From Trichopria drosophilae (Eukaryota > Arthropoda > Insecta > Hymenoptera > Diapriidae): DNA of 64,000 nt. Positions within the stretch are counted from its first letter, which is position 1; every line of letters starts with the position of its first letter. The notes under the pieces were generated by a model, which made no database searches, had not been told where the DNA came from, and was given only the letters and a program-made list of their open reading frames with translations. Location: assembly GCA_030407085.1 (NCBI GenBank), contig CM059582.1, positions 24,503,001 to 24,567,000 on the forward strand, read 5' to 3'. Positions 44,081 through 54,820 of the stretch are shown here, in pieces. A program made the position numbers and the translations under genes.

Positions 44081-46288
44081 GGGCATGTTGTATAACTACG
44101 AGTTATTGAATACTCGAACAAATTTGACAATTTCGTTGAAGAGGTTAACTATTCAGAACCTCCCTTAACCTTACTTTCTAAGTTCTTATACATATAAACG
44201 CACTGAAATGGCTGGTCGATCCGGACGATTTGTGGTTGAGGGACCGCGAAGTTTTAACTTTTCGAATCGCGTTTGAAATCCGTTAAAGACCGTACGTAGG
44301 ATTGCAGCGCTATCGGGGGGTCCCATCATTAGAAACCCCCCGCCACGGCACTGAGCCGTCAAGCGCCTTTTATTTATTTACTTATTTGCGTTTCAAACAC
44401 ACTCAGGTTTGGTATCAATTCCATTTGAAGTTTCATCTCGTCATATGTCGGCTGACTCGAGACTAACAAATCCATAGGTATTCAAAATGCCTTTCTGTAA
44501 AAGTCGTCATAAACCAACGATTCCGCTCTCGATCTTTACCAAATACGACCGTCGCACTATGTAGGGGATCAGCTCCTGATCGTCGACTCTTTCCATCGAC
44601 TGCCTCAATGGTTTTCAAACCATTCCGTAAGAAACAAAACAAGGCTCATCCTTCCAACGAATAATAAGATTAAAGAGCTCATATTTTTGGATTCGAATCC
44701 AAAATACGTAACGAAATTTAAATCGATTCCAATTCGATTCATCACGTCGTCATTACCATTCCAATAATTGGACTTATCATTCAAGACAAGTGCAAATGCA
44801 AATACGTCAGGACCGCAATCCACTGTCCTAATCGAGACCCGTGCACCATCGACATTGACGCCTATCATGACCTTCACAAACATGAACAGTCATTTATATT
44901 ATTATGATCTATATCACGTTACTACTATTCAAATTGTCATTCGCCCACAAAATTTGAAATGAAATCGATACCAAACCGTTCACGAAAAGGTCCAAACATT
45001 TCTTTTTCATGTATAATTAGAATCATAATCCCATTATAGATTTATGCTACTTTGTTCACATATAAATACAAATCAAATATCTTTAATCTACATGATAAAG
45101 TCAATAATCAATCGCCATCATATTTTCTTCAAATATCAATGGCCATACTGAGCTTTCGAAACACCACTAAAAATGTGACATTCTTTAAAATATGTACCAA
45201 AGTATATTATCTTCTATCAAACTTCTGTTTGAGAAAATGGGGGTGATGTTTCCATAAACATCGGACAAAACATGACGTTTTACTGACACCTATTTAAGGC
45301 GGTGTTATTTCGATTATCTTCAAATGCACCAAATGTATGTTCAAAACGGGTAAAATAAAACGTGCGATCAAGCTTTCAAAAACTAAAACTTTATTCGCTC
45401 GAAGCAGACGTCTCGGCGGCAATATCTTTAGAACGATTCGAACTGTTCGGAACAGTTTCGTTTCAACATTTATAAAGGCGCGATGTTCTTACGGACATCT
45501 AGAGAAAGATGATGTTCCTCAGAACACTTGTCAAAGGCGCTGACTGGTATTTCATATTCAACAAACTCGAAAGGATCGATATTTCGACTTAAATCGCTGA
45601 ATTACAATGTAGAATAAAAAACTTCGCCAAACGTATTGTAAAGTGATTTTGACGTAATCGGATGCCTAAGATGCCTTCGTACTATCCTCACTTTTAATCA
45701 TTAAAATTTACAATTATCGACTTAATAATTTGACGTTCTATTTCTCTGTATATATGCACGTATTTATGTTTAATTCTTAATAAATCGAATTTAGAATTTA
45801 AAATATTTATCCCCATTCTAAAAATTTGTTCGAATTCTTATTCATTATTAATATAGTATTAGTTATTAAATCTGTAAAATCAATAAATTAATCTTCGTCA
45901 ATATTAGTGAATTCAAACAGAGCTTGCAGAACTAATTACATTTCAATTGCAAATCAATCAGGCACGTCCTATTTAATATTTAAAAATTATTCTCCAAGAT
46001 AGATCTTCGCAATGATATTTAACTTTGAACCTTCATTTTTTATTTTAACGGACAAGACAACCGGAGAACATTCATAAAATCGCCTACGATGTAGAGCGTC
46101 AATTATTTCGCGGCCGCGCGCGCAGGAGGCTAATGGTGCCGGTATCAGAGATTTTTGAATTTCAATTACAAGTTCAAGCGTCATGGCGGTCGACAAAACA
46201 CGATCGCAATCGTCTCCAAATGAACTCGCTGCGGCTATTTTCGGTTTATTTTCTTTAAAAGTAAGACGCGTAATAATTTTTTCATATA
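44081..46288. other. Unassigned sequence with a strong GC hairpin at 44314-44341
   Basis: GGGGGG-loop-CCCCCC hairpin at 44314-44341. Remaining ORFs (44605-44883 minus, 45337-45543 plus, the outer part of 45987-46343 minus) show no domain. Probably the decayed body of the retroelement into which the 46289-50654 element inserted. Confidence 0.3.
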
Positions 46289-46634
46289 TGAGACGATCCA
46301 CGTCAACCGGATCAGTGCTACGGACAAAATTTGAAGTAACCAAAAAAATCGACTAAGGGCTCATTTTAAAGCTTAAGGCATCTACTTTCGAATGCCGAAG
46401 GCGCCTTTGCAGAATTCAATATGGCAGCTCCAATATGGCGCCAGAAAACTGCGAATTTCGGTGAAAAAAATTTAAAAACGTATCTAAAATAAAAAATTAC
46501 TCCATATTTATAGTGCTATATATGTTTTTCGATGTATTTTGACGCCCTAAACACGAATCGGGCGTTAGAATTTAGCTATTACCTCTTATTTTTTTTCTAA
46601 CCTCAAAAAACTGGAAAAAGGGAGTAAAAATGTG
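46289..46634 (+). repeat. Left ~346-bp terminal inverted repeat
   Basis: Matches 50308-50654 in inverse orientation with a few substitutions, from TGAGACGATCC to GGAGTAAAAATGTG. It includes AATATGGCAGCTCCAATATG, a variant of the core of dispersed repeat R. Confidence 0.9.
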
Positions 46635-46845
46635 GGTAAATTTACGAAAAAAAAGCAGAAACCTAAATTTTTCGTATCCTTCTCTTCTTTTATAAGAGGA
46701 TAGAACGGTTGAATCCAAATCAACCGCCGGAATCAAGGTAACACGTCCCAGCCGTTTCTAACCTCAAAAAAATCAATCACCAATCAATATTTTCAATCTA
46801 ATTCTAGGCTAAAGGTTCTGAGAAATCGAACAAAATATGTTTAAT

Positions 46846-46925
46846 AGTTTTCGATGTCGCTGATTACGAATTCGGTATCATATCTTTGAATTTCAAAATG
46901 GCGGCTCAAATATGGCGGATGATTA
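46846..46925. repeat. Dispersed repeat R, single copy inside the transposon
   Basis: TTTCGATGTCGCTGATTACG ... TTTCAAAATGGCGGCTCAAA. Confidence 0.7.
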
Positions 46926-47445
46926 ATCGAAAAATTCAATTTTCGGAAATGTAAAAAATACTGTCGCATTTTTCTCGAAATTCTGAATAAAAGTACCTTT
47001 CGTGATTTTCTTCTAAAATCTATCGCTTCCAAGGAAAAAAATACCGAAGTTTATCCTTAAATTAGAATTCATATGGTTCTAAGGGTTTTCGGAGCCGCTG
47101 ATTATACAGTCCTGAAAATTTTCTACATTTTTAAACTTAATCTTAATGCCTTCCTATGTATTTGGTACTAAAAAGCCGAAGAGAAAAAAATCCGTGAGCC
47201 CGTCACTCAAACGTGATCTCTAACACGGAAAAGTTATTTTGCACGAACTTCATATTTGTTTCGTTTCTCGCAAGCAAAATGTGCCGAGCGAAACTATGAG
47301 TAGAGCGGCCTCGGCTAGCTGGATCTATTCGTTTTAACAGGCTGTTCATTTCCAGTAACGACTTCTTTACGATAGTTTTTTTTTCTAAGATCTTGGGTGT
47401 TCTCATAATATCGATTTATATTTAATAACGGTCCTTTTCCTCAGT

Positions 47446-49374
47446 ATGGGAAACAATAGCGACGATGGAGACAAAACACAAAAGTTGCATTCAAAAAGGT
47501 GTGTTAACCCATTAAATGTAGACAGTCATAATGGCATAAATTTAAGGAATATCTCTCAAAATGTATTGAAAGCTTTTCCAAATCTACATCCGAAATCAAA
47601 AATATGCCAAAATTGTAGGAAACTATTTTACGAATTACAAAAAAACGACTCTCGGTATAGTAATGTTACTGATTCTGATAATTTGGAAAATGTTACGGAA
47701 AACAATTCTCTTGATAGTAGCGTTACTGATTCTGAAGCCCAACACGAACCTGCCGCGAAGAAGGTTTGCAAATCTAGAACAGAAGCTTTAGAAGAACTTT
47801 TACATGGATTAAAGACTAAATTCAATAGTTTATCGCAAAATGATCCTATGCGAAAGTCTATACTTACAATCGCACCAGACTGTTGGAGTGTCCGTGAAAT
47901 CGCAGAAGAATTTGGTTGTTCTTATAGAATCGCACTTCAATCTAAGGATTTAAAACAATCAGGTGGTGTATTAGCTACTCCTCCCGTTAAAAAAGGTAAA
48001 AGTTTAGACGAAAACATAGTCTCTCAAGTAATTGAATTTTATGAATCTGAAGATAATAGTCGGATAATGCCTAATAAAAAAGATTGTATTTCCGTAAAAA
48101 TTGATGGTCAAAAAGTTCTTCAACAAAAGCATTTGCTTCTTTATGACATTAAAATTTTATACAGAATGTTTAAGGAAAAGTACCCACAGCATACTATTGG
48201 TGTATCTAAATTTTCTGAACTGCGCCCTAAATGGTGTGTTGTTGCTGGGAGTTCAGGAACACATAGCGTATGTGTTTGCACGATACATCAAAATGTTAAA
48301 ACAATGATTGATGCTGTAAACTTAAAGATGCTAACCGAAGATTCTGAACGTCAATTAAACGATTATAAAGATTGCATAAATTTCATTTTATGTACAAAGA
48401 GTACTGTTGACTGTTTTTTGTTGAATTGTCCAAAATGTCTTAAAATGGAAGAATTTTCGGATCTTGTTTTACGATTATTGGAAAAAAACAACAGAGAGCA
48501 GGTAATATTCAGTACGTGGCAATCCACAGATCGATGCAGACTCGTGCAACAATGTCTTTCCGCCGAAGATTTTGTTGAAGAATTGTGCAATCGTTTTAAA
48601 AACCTTATCCCTCATCACTTCATAGCAACAGCTCAGTCTGAATTTTTTTCAAATAAGAAAGAAAATTTACGTGATGATGAAGTGTTGGTATACTGTGATT
48701 TCGCTGAAAATTTTGCTTACGTTGTACAGGATGCAGCACAGGCTTTTCATTACAACAACGACCAGTGTACTGTATTTCCTGTCGTAATTTATTATCGATC
48801 TAAAAATGAAATAAAACATTACAGCATTATATTACTCTCCGATAGCACAAAACATGACGCAGCAGCAGTTTATTTGATGCAAGAAAAAGTAACACCAGTT
48901 ATAAAAACATTATGTCCAAAAGTTAAAAAAGTATTTTACTCATCCGATGGTGCTAAACAACATTTTAAGAACAAAACTCAAATGAACTTTTTGATGCATC
49001 ATAAACTCGATTTTAATATTGATGCTGAATGGCACTGCAGCGGTACTGCGCATGGTAAATGTGCTTGTGATGGTCTTGGAGCATGTTTCAAATGTGCAGC
49101 GACTCGTTTCAGCTTACAAGCATCTCCGAATGACGCCATTTTAAATTCACTGTCACTCTTCACTTGGGCAAAGTCAAGATTCAAAAACATACAGTTTTTT
49201 CACTACAACAAAGAAGATCATAAAAAAATAACACAAAAACTCAATAAACGATTCCCTGACCCACCTTCAGTGCCGAAAATTCAAACGTGTCATGCATTTA
49301 TCCCTAATGCCGGCAACAAGCTTGAAATTAAAAAGTACTCAAAAGCAAAAAATGGACATTTTATGCAATATTAA
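47446..49374 (+). CDS. Putative DDE-type transposase, 642 aa, intact, superfamily unassigned
   Basis: Single uninterrupted ORF. The N-terminal part has a zinc-finger-like set C19, H28, C54 and C57 (KICQNCRKL), then an acidic, low-complexity linker and an amphipathic segment around 112-135. Residues 145-165 (WSVREIAEEFGCSYRIA) look like a helix-turn-helix. A cysteine-rich conserved block (SKFSELRPKWCVVAGSSGTH, HSVCVCTIHQN) covers about 254-285. The presumed RNase H-like core has YCDFAENF (D418), FYSSDGAKQHFKN (D501) and HGKCACDGLGACFK (H536, D542). I recall such CDFAENF / SDGA / HGK-DG combinations in proteins common in invertebrate genomes, but cannot attach a family name. Position between matching inverted repeats argues for transposase. 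Start: ATG with good upstream stop; no intron signals inside. Confidence 0.7.
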   Translation: MGNNSDDGDKTQKLHSKRCVNPLNVDSHNGINLRNISQNVLKAFPNLHPKSKICQNCRKLFYELQKNDSRYSNVTDSDNLENVTENNSLDSSVTDSEAQHEPAAKKVCKSRTEALEELLHGLKTKFNSLSQNDPMRKSILTIAPDCWSVREIAEEFGCSYRIALQSKDLKQSGGVLATPPVKKGKSLDENIVSQVIEFYESEDNSRIMPNKKDCISVKIDGQKVLQQKHLLLYDIKILYRMFKEKYPQHTIGVSKFSELRPKWCVVAGSSGTHSVCVCTIHQNVKTMIDAVNLKMLTEDSERQLNDYKDCINFILCTKSTVDCFLLNCPKCLKMEEFSDLVLRLLEKNNREQVIFSTWQSTDRCRLVQQCLSAEDFVEELCNRFKNLIPHHFIATAQSEFFSNKKENLRDDEVLVYCDFAENFAYVVQDAAQAFHYNNDQCTVFPVVIYYRSKNEIKHYSIILLSDSTKHDAAAVYLMQEKVTPVIKTLCPKVKKVFYSSDGAKQHFKNKTQMNFLMHHKLDFNIDAEWHCSGTAHGKCACDGLGACFKCAATRFSLQASPNDAILNSLSLFTWAKSRFKNIQFFHYNKEDHKKITQKLNKRFPDPPSVPKIQTCHAFIPNAGNKLEIKKYSKAKNGHFMQY

Positions 49375-49385
49375 TAACTTACTTT

Positions 49386-50290
49386 ACATCTTGCCTTAAT
49401 TGGCCGGATCACCCTTCGATCTTGCCTTAATTGGCCGGATCACCATTCGATCTTGCCTTAATTGGCCGGATCACCCTTCGATCTTGCCTTTGCCGGCTGG
49501 TTCACCAATCGATCTTGCCTTTACTGGCTGGTTCACCATTCGATCTTGCCTTTGCTGGCTGGTTCACCATTCGATCTTGCCTTTGCCGGCTGGTTCACCA
49601 TTCGATCTTGCCTTAATTGGCCGGATCACCATTCGATCTTGCCTTAATTGGCCGGATCACCATTCGATCTTGCCTTTGCTGGCTGGTTCACCATTCGATC
49701 TTGCCTTTGCCGGCTGGTTCACCATTCGATCTTGCCTTAATTGGCCGGATCACCATTCGATCTTGCCTTTGCTGGCTGGTTCACCATTCGATCTTGCCTT
49801 TGCCGGCTGGTTCACCATTCGATCTTGCCTTAATTGGCCGGATCACCCTTCGATCTTGCCTTTATTGGCTGGTTCACCATTCGATCTTGCCTTTGCCGGC
49901 TGGTTCACCATTCGATCTTGCCTTTGTTGGCTGGTTCACCATTCGATCTTGCCTTTATTGGCCGGATCACCCTTCGATCTTGCCTTTGCCGGCTGGTTCA
50001 CCATTCGATCTTGCCTTAATTGGCCGGATCACCATTCGATCTTGCCTTAATTGGCCGGATCACCCTTCGATCTTGCCTTAATTGGCTGGTTCACCATTCG
50101 ATCTTGCCTTTGCTGGCTGGTTCACCATTCGATCTTGCCTTTGCCGGCTGGTTCACCATTCGATCTTGCCTTAATTGGCCGGATCTCCCTTCGTCTCTTC
50201 ATTTGCTGGCCGGGTCACCATTCGATCTTGCCTTTACTGGCCAGGTCACCCTTCGATTTAGTCTTTGGTGGGTGGGTCATCTTTCGATCG
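49386..50290 (+). repeat. 31-bp minisatellite, about 29 units of two subtypes
   Basis: Units of CGATCTTGCC followed by either TTAATTGGCCGGATCACC or TTTGCYGGCTGGTTCACC, mixed irregularly. The array starts 12 bp after the transposase stop codon. No stop occurs in any plus frame for most of its length, and since 31 is not a multiple of three, each frame cycles through the same 31-residue peptide (FDLAFAGWFTIRSCL...). Units degrade from about 50180 onward. Confidence 0.9.
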
Positions 50291-50307
50291 TACCTTCGCT
50301 GGTTGGG

Positions 50308-50654
50308 ACACATTTTTACTCCCTTTTTCCAGTTTTTTGAGGTTAGAAAAAAAATTAGAGGTAGTAGCTAAATTCTAACGCCGGATTCGTGTTTAGTGCG
50401 TCAAAATACATCGAAAAACATATATAGCACTATAAATATGGAGTAATTTTTTATTTTAGATACGTTTTTAAATTTTTTTCACCGATATTCGCAGTTTTCT
50501 GGCGCCATATTGGAGCTGCCATATTGAATTCTGCAAAGGCGCCTTCGGCATTCGAAAGTAGATGCCTTAAGCTTTAAAATGAACCCTTAGTCGATTTTTT
50601 TGGTTACTTCAAATTTTGGCCGTAGCACTGATCCGGTTGACGTGGATCGTCTCA
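50308..50654 (-). repeat. Right ~347-bp terminal inverted repeat
   Basis: Inverse of 46289-46634. Both arms contain an outward-reading start MVTSNF(V/G)RSTDPVDVDR that runs out of the element; it is a by-product of the symmetry. Confidence 0.9.
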
Positions 50655-51044
50655 TATATATATATGCCAAAGAATCAAATTTTTCGAATTCGAAAGCGGA
50701 GCGTTGTGGAAGACAACAGAACTCCATTGCGCGTCACCAATTGAAATGGAGTCGCAAAGCGAGCGCGTTAAAAAATTCGGATATTTCGAAATTATTTCAA
50801 CGCACTACGCCAAAAACGCATAGCTCACCATGTTGAAGTTCCTTTTACACTCGCTCATGCAGACATCTTGACCGAAAATTCGAATCCTTTGACGCAGTAC
50901 ATGGGCGAATCCTGACTGTCGATTTCGATCAGCCATCTCCAAGTCGTCCCTCCTGTCCTCGTTCCCGAGTTCATCACACGTGCGACACAAAGTTCAATCA
51001 CGAACACTAGCACAAAACCAACTTCCACCATTTCCGGCTATGAG
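50655..51044 (-). other. Sequence downstream of the minus-strand primer site, possible retroelement leader
   Basis: Mixed composition. Read on minus it follows the LTR and primer-binding site, where a leader or gag start is expected. No gag domain was recognised. Confidence 0.3.
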
Positions 51045-51062
51045 TCCCGGGTTTCGGCACCA
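51045..51062 (-). promoter_or_regulatory. Primer-binding site complementary to tRNA-Phe 3-prime end
   Basis: The plus strand reads TCCCGGGTTTCGGCACCA, which equals the 3-prime 18 nt of a typical eukaryotic tRNA-Phe including CCA. The minus strand therefore carries the complement used to prime reverse transcription, placed 4 bp from the LTR end. Confidence 0.7.
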
Positions 51063-51066
51063 ATTT

Positions 51067-51506
51067 TGTTAACGACTGGTGGAAGGGCTTTGAAATAATG
51101 ACACATGATTTGATCGGCCGACTAAAATATCAATTATTTATTCCGATCGATCGGTGACGATCCGATCGCGACGCGGACTTCCTAACCGGACAACGTTCCG
51201 AACGCTCTGAAAAAACCGATCGTCACTTTTTCACATCTTAGTTCGATTTTTCAAATTCTCGAACATTTAAATAGACTGCAACGTCATATTATACATCGAT
51301 ATTATACTATTCGATTTAAAGTTAATTGTATCGAGATCGTCACCATTTCGAAGGGCCTTTTACATAATTTTCCTAACAGGCCTGCTTCATTTTGAGAGGT
51401 ACCCCCATTCGGGTGTGCAATGGCGTAGGGAAAACCACCTTCGTGGGAAAAAATCTACGCCGGGTACAGGAGTCGATAAAACATCGATTCTGTCCGTTCC
51501 GTAACA
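51067..51506 (-). mobile_element. LTR (440 bp), minus orientation
   Basis: On minus it begins TGTTACGGAACGGACAGAAT and ends ...CCACCAGTCGTTAACA, giving TG...CA ends, followed by the primer site. No second LTR copy was found in the window. It lies head-on to the plus-strand pol remnant starting at about 51590. Confidence 0.6.
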
Positions 51507-51589
51507 GTTGTGTTGAAAAGACTTTGGAACATAATTCGAAATGAGATTAGATCGCGATCCTCAAACCGCTACTCTGTACTACACCGAAA

Positions 51590-52780
51590 TATCGGGTTTA
51601 ACAAAAATGGGTTATGTCAAAAAAGTCGAGGGATCGAGAAATTTGGAATGAGTCTGGTATCTGCCGTATTTTAGGGTAACGTTGCCCAATAAGCCCGGGA
51701 AAAGTAATCTGGTTTTTGACGCAACGCCCAAATTCTGTAGCACTATCCTCAACGGTCGTTTGTTCACTGATCCGGATCTGCTGAAATCTCTACTGGGTTT
51801 GTTAATGCGGTTTAGAACATGAAAAATCGGGTTTAAAGTCGATATCAGGGACATGCCCTTGCGCATGAAGCTCAAATAGGAAAATTGAGTCTTCCAATGC
51901 TTCCTTTGGCGCTGAGCTGACAGAACCAATACGCCTGTAGAATATGGTACGGGGACTTTGCTATTTGCCTGAAAGTCGTCGCCTTGAAGCACACAGCACG
52001 CCGAAATGCCATCGTCTATTACTCCAATAGCCGCCTCGAAAATCCGTCGCTAAATCTATGTGGACGACTTGCTTGCCAGTCGTGATTCGACGAAGGAAGG
52101 CAATTGATGCATGACTGGGCCTCGAATGTCAGGGACGTTTTAAAGTCAATTCCACGTAACGAATATAGTCGAGCGAATTAGCGACTAGATGTTCTTAAAA
52201 TTTTAAATAAAGTAAAGGTCTTAGAGACGCATTGAGACGGAGAGAGTAATTTCTCTAGATTTTAAATATAAAAGCGGCTCGATCCCAACCGATTCTCCGC
52301 TTTATTATGCCTCTTTTTGACCCTTTGGATGGGCTTATGCAATTTGTTATTCGTTCGAGAATATTGATCCAGAGGATCTGGATCAGCGAAATTGGTTGGG
52401 ATGAGGGCCACCGAAATAACCAACACGAAATATGGGTAGAACGGGTTCGCGATTTATAAAATGTCTTCGAAGCTTCGTTTCGTGGATGTTACACGAAAAT
52501 TCCTGTCGAAGAAACAAAAAACAATTGCATGTTTTTAGTGAAACGGTTTCTGGGGCATATGCGGCTGTTGCGTATTGGTGCTTCGTATCGTCAATTCGAT
52601 CAGTTCGATTTGATCGGAGTGTGTCTCTTAAAACCGACTCCACCCTCAGATTGGAATTGCAGACTACTTTGATAGGACGCCATCTTACGAGTACCGTTGT
52701 GCAAGGCCTTGTTTTTCCAATCTCTCAACGTGTTTTTTTGGTCAGACTCGAGTACAGTTTTTTCGTGGATTAAAGCTGAT
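51590..52780 (+). pseudogene. BEL/Pao-type pol remnant (reverse transcriptase to RNase H)
   Basis: The plus strand, with several stops and frameshifts, reads in order WYLPYFRVTLPNKPGKSNLV, VFDATPKF, LLKSLLGLLMRF, KIGFKVDIRDM, VFQCFLWR, PVEYGTGTLLF, the catalytic YVDDLLASRD (near 52056-52085), and then a LHVFSETVSGAYAAVAYW stretch corresponding to the RNase H start. This order is diagnostic of BEL/Pao reverse transcriptases. Non-functional. The 113-codon ORF at 52432-52773 is its RNase H part. Confidence 0.8.
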
Positions 52781-53329
52781 GCTGAAATTTTTCATCTACT
52801 TCCGAATAAAGGTAGATACCCTCCAAATTTAATCTGTCCGATTATGCAACAAAACACGTGAAAATTGACGACGATATACGCGATGGTTAACGGGCCCAGA
52901 ATTTTTGAAAATGATGAATCGACGTGGCCAAAAATTTCGTCAAATATTATAGAGGCGGAGAAAACCAAAAGGAAAATATAGGAAATAAAGGAAATACCCA
53001 AGAGTATGTCGGTTTCGTTTACTGATTTACCCACTCGCGAAAGTTTATCTTCATGGATGCGCCTATTACGAATTATTTTTACTTAAAAATTAGCCACGTC
53101 GGATACGAAATGGTGGCAAATGAAATTCGACAATGATATTGAGTTACGCAACATTTCGTAGTCATTCGTATAGTTGTATCAAAATGCACAGTATGCAAAA
53201 TGGTTCGCTCCAAGCTGTGTCAACCGTTAAGTGCGGGTTAAACAATTGAAATAAAAGTTCCATTTCAATGTGGATACAGTTCTCTATCCAAAACTTCCAC
53301 CTTGTTTGATATGATCCGTAAGCGGTTGA
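52781..53329. other. Unassigned sequence downstream of the pol remnant
   Basis: The 80-codon minus ORF 52792-53034 is hydrophobic but has no recognised domain. Confidence 0.3.
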
Positions 53330-53590
53330 ATGGAGGTGTCGGGGTTTTTCAAAAATTCCCTCAATATCGCACATATTTTATCCATTCTTGTGCCAGTTTT
53401 TGAATGGAGATATCTGGATAGATTGATATATCAATTTCGATCGATTCGATCTCCTTTTCAAATTGACATATCACATTTATATTCCACTGGTACTATTTTG
53501 TATATTTTCTTAATTTTTTCCATCATAATTATTTGTATAATTTTTAGAATACGTCGGCTCGAAAACCGAATGGAAAAATGCAATTGTTGA
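53330..53590 (+). CDS. 86-codon ORF with C-terminal membrane segment, possible env-like tail
   Basis: Hydrophobic stretch TGTILYIFLIFSIIIICIIF near residues 53-72, followed by a basic tail (RIRRLENR) and CNC at the end. A transmembrane anchor with short cytoplasmic tail after a pol remnant is where an envelope-like gene would end in some insect retroelements. There is no other support, and it may be a chance ORF. Confidence 0.25.
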   Translation: MEVSGFFKNSLNIAHILSILVPVFEWRYLDRLIYQFRSIRSPFQIDISHLYSTGTILYIFLIFSIIIICIIFRIRRLENRMEKCNC

Positions 53591-54295
53591 AGAATATATA
53601 CGAAATTGATTGATACTAAGTTATGTGAACATGTCTCATCGTACTTCTAGGACTGTATTGATAAGTTTATCAAAAATTCAACTTGATGACTTCAGTAATC
53701 AAACTTAAAAAATGTAAAATAAACAGAAAGAAGATAATTTCAGCATTCGTAAGAGAGTTCGCAAGAATAAATTGTTGCAGTAGTCAGTTTGTTTTCTTCT
53801 TGGCTAAGTGTATTCTTGGTAATTTGATTACGTTATTATTTTAATTATTTTCTTTTTATACAGATAATGTAGATCGGCACTGTAAAAGTGCACTCAAATA
53901 TTAATTTACTGTGAATGTATCCTGGAATATGTTCTTTTTAATGAAAATACGACGTCAGTGTAAGTGAATTTGGTTACATTAGCGAGTCAGTATTTTGCCG
54001 CGCTTTCAAGAACATATGAAGGTTTTTACCTTTGATCTGAATAGAATTTGATCCAGTATGGGTAAATCCATGAAATTCTTGACATTCGGTACTAACATTT
54101 TTTTTTTTATAATTCGAGGCACATCGTTGTTCTTGAACATACATAGTTAACTATACTAGCAGTTATCATTCAGACTCGTTACTCATTTTCACAAAACGGT
54201 CGTTAGATAAAGACTTATTACATTGTCTGTTTTATAGACTTCAGGATATGATTGTGTCCGTGATTTGATTTAGATGAAACATGGTACATGAAGGT
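53591..54295. other. AT-rich interval, no gene
   Basis: Nothing recognised. Confidence 0.45.
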
Positions 54296-54480
54296 TTTTG
54301 AGGTCACTGATCAGAAGTCCAACGTCAAAATTTATAATTTCAAAATGGCCGACTCAATATGGCGGACAAAAAATGTTAAAATTTATTTGATTTGCATAAA
54401 ACGTGATACTTACTTTTTTTGAGGTCGCTGATCATAAATCCAATATCATAATTTTTAATTTCTAAATGGTGAGTTCAATA
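54296..54480 (+). repeat. Dispersed repeat R, two forward copies
   Basis: TTTTTGAGGTCACTGATCAG and TTTTTTGAGGTCGCTGATCA, each followed by TTTATAATTTC/TTTTTAATTTC and, in the first, AAAATGGCCGACTCAATATG. Confidence 0.7.
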
Positions 54481-54820
54481 CAGTGCTAAAATATTAAAGA
54501 AACTCAGAATATTTTTAAAATGTTTTTATTTTACAGGTTTAAGGTGCTCCTACTCCGTTAAAATTAGAGACACATTGCTGTATAATTGCCGAAATTTTTT
54601 GTCAATGAACAAAGTAATCATCATCACACCACAGTTCATGTTCATCACAGTTCTTACGCCGCCTTTTTTATATTAAGAATAACATAAACTGCGGTTTCCG
54701 AAAAACTAGAGTCACACAATTAACACAATGTAATTTTTTTCCCATTGTGACACATCTATGAAAAGTGGACTGTTTATTAAATAAACTTTCAGCACAAAAT
54801 CATACGCCCCTGCTAAAAAT

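Larger units (their letters stand above)
46289..50654 (+). mobile_element. DNA transposon with ~350-bp inverted ends and a 642-aa DDE-like protein, family not recognised
   Basis: Left end TGAGACGATCCACGTCAACC and right end its inverse delimit 4366 bp. The ends are flanked by CATATA and TATATA, consistent with a TA or TATA target duplication. Contents in order: left terminal repeat, ~800 bp containing dispersed repeat R, one long intact ORF on plus, a 31-bp minisatellite, right terminal repeat. The intact ORF and well-matched ends indicate recent activity. It interrupts decayed retroelement sequence. Confidence 0.8.

Noticed and set aside
44314..44341. GC hairpin as a transcription terminator
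   Set aside because: Strong G6/C6 stem, but no T-run follows and no bacterial-type transcription unit is present.
45987..46343. 118-codon minus ORF starting MVTSNF
   Set aside because: It starts in the left terminal repeat of the transposon and runs out into unrelated flank. The mirror start at 50600 shows it results from the inverted repeat.
49386..50290. CRISPR array
   Set aside because: Units are contiguous 31-mers with no spacers, in a eukaryotic genome.
49400..50371. Overlapping long ORFs in three plus frames
   Set aside because: All are translations of the 31-bp minisatellite and not separate genes.
42061..53600. Endogenous DNA virus such as a nudivirus-type insertion
   Set aside because: The region is less AT-rich with many ORFs, but the only recognisable parts are BEL/Pao-type pol motifs, an LTR with primer site and a DNA transposon.
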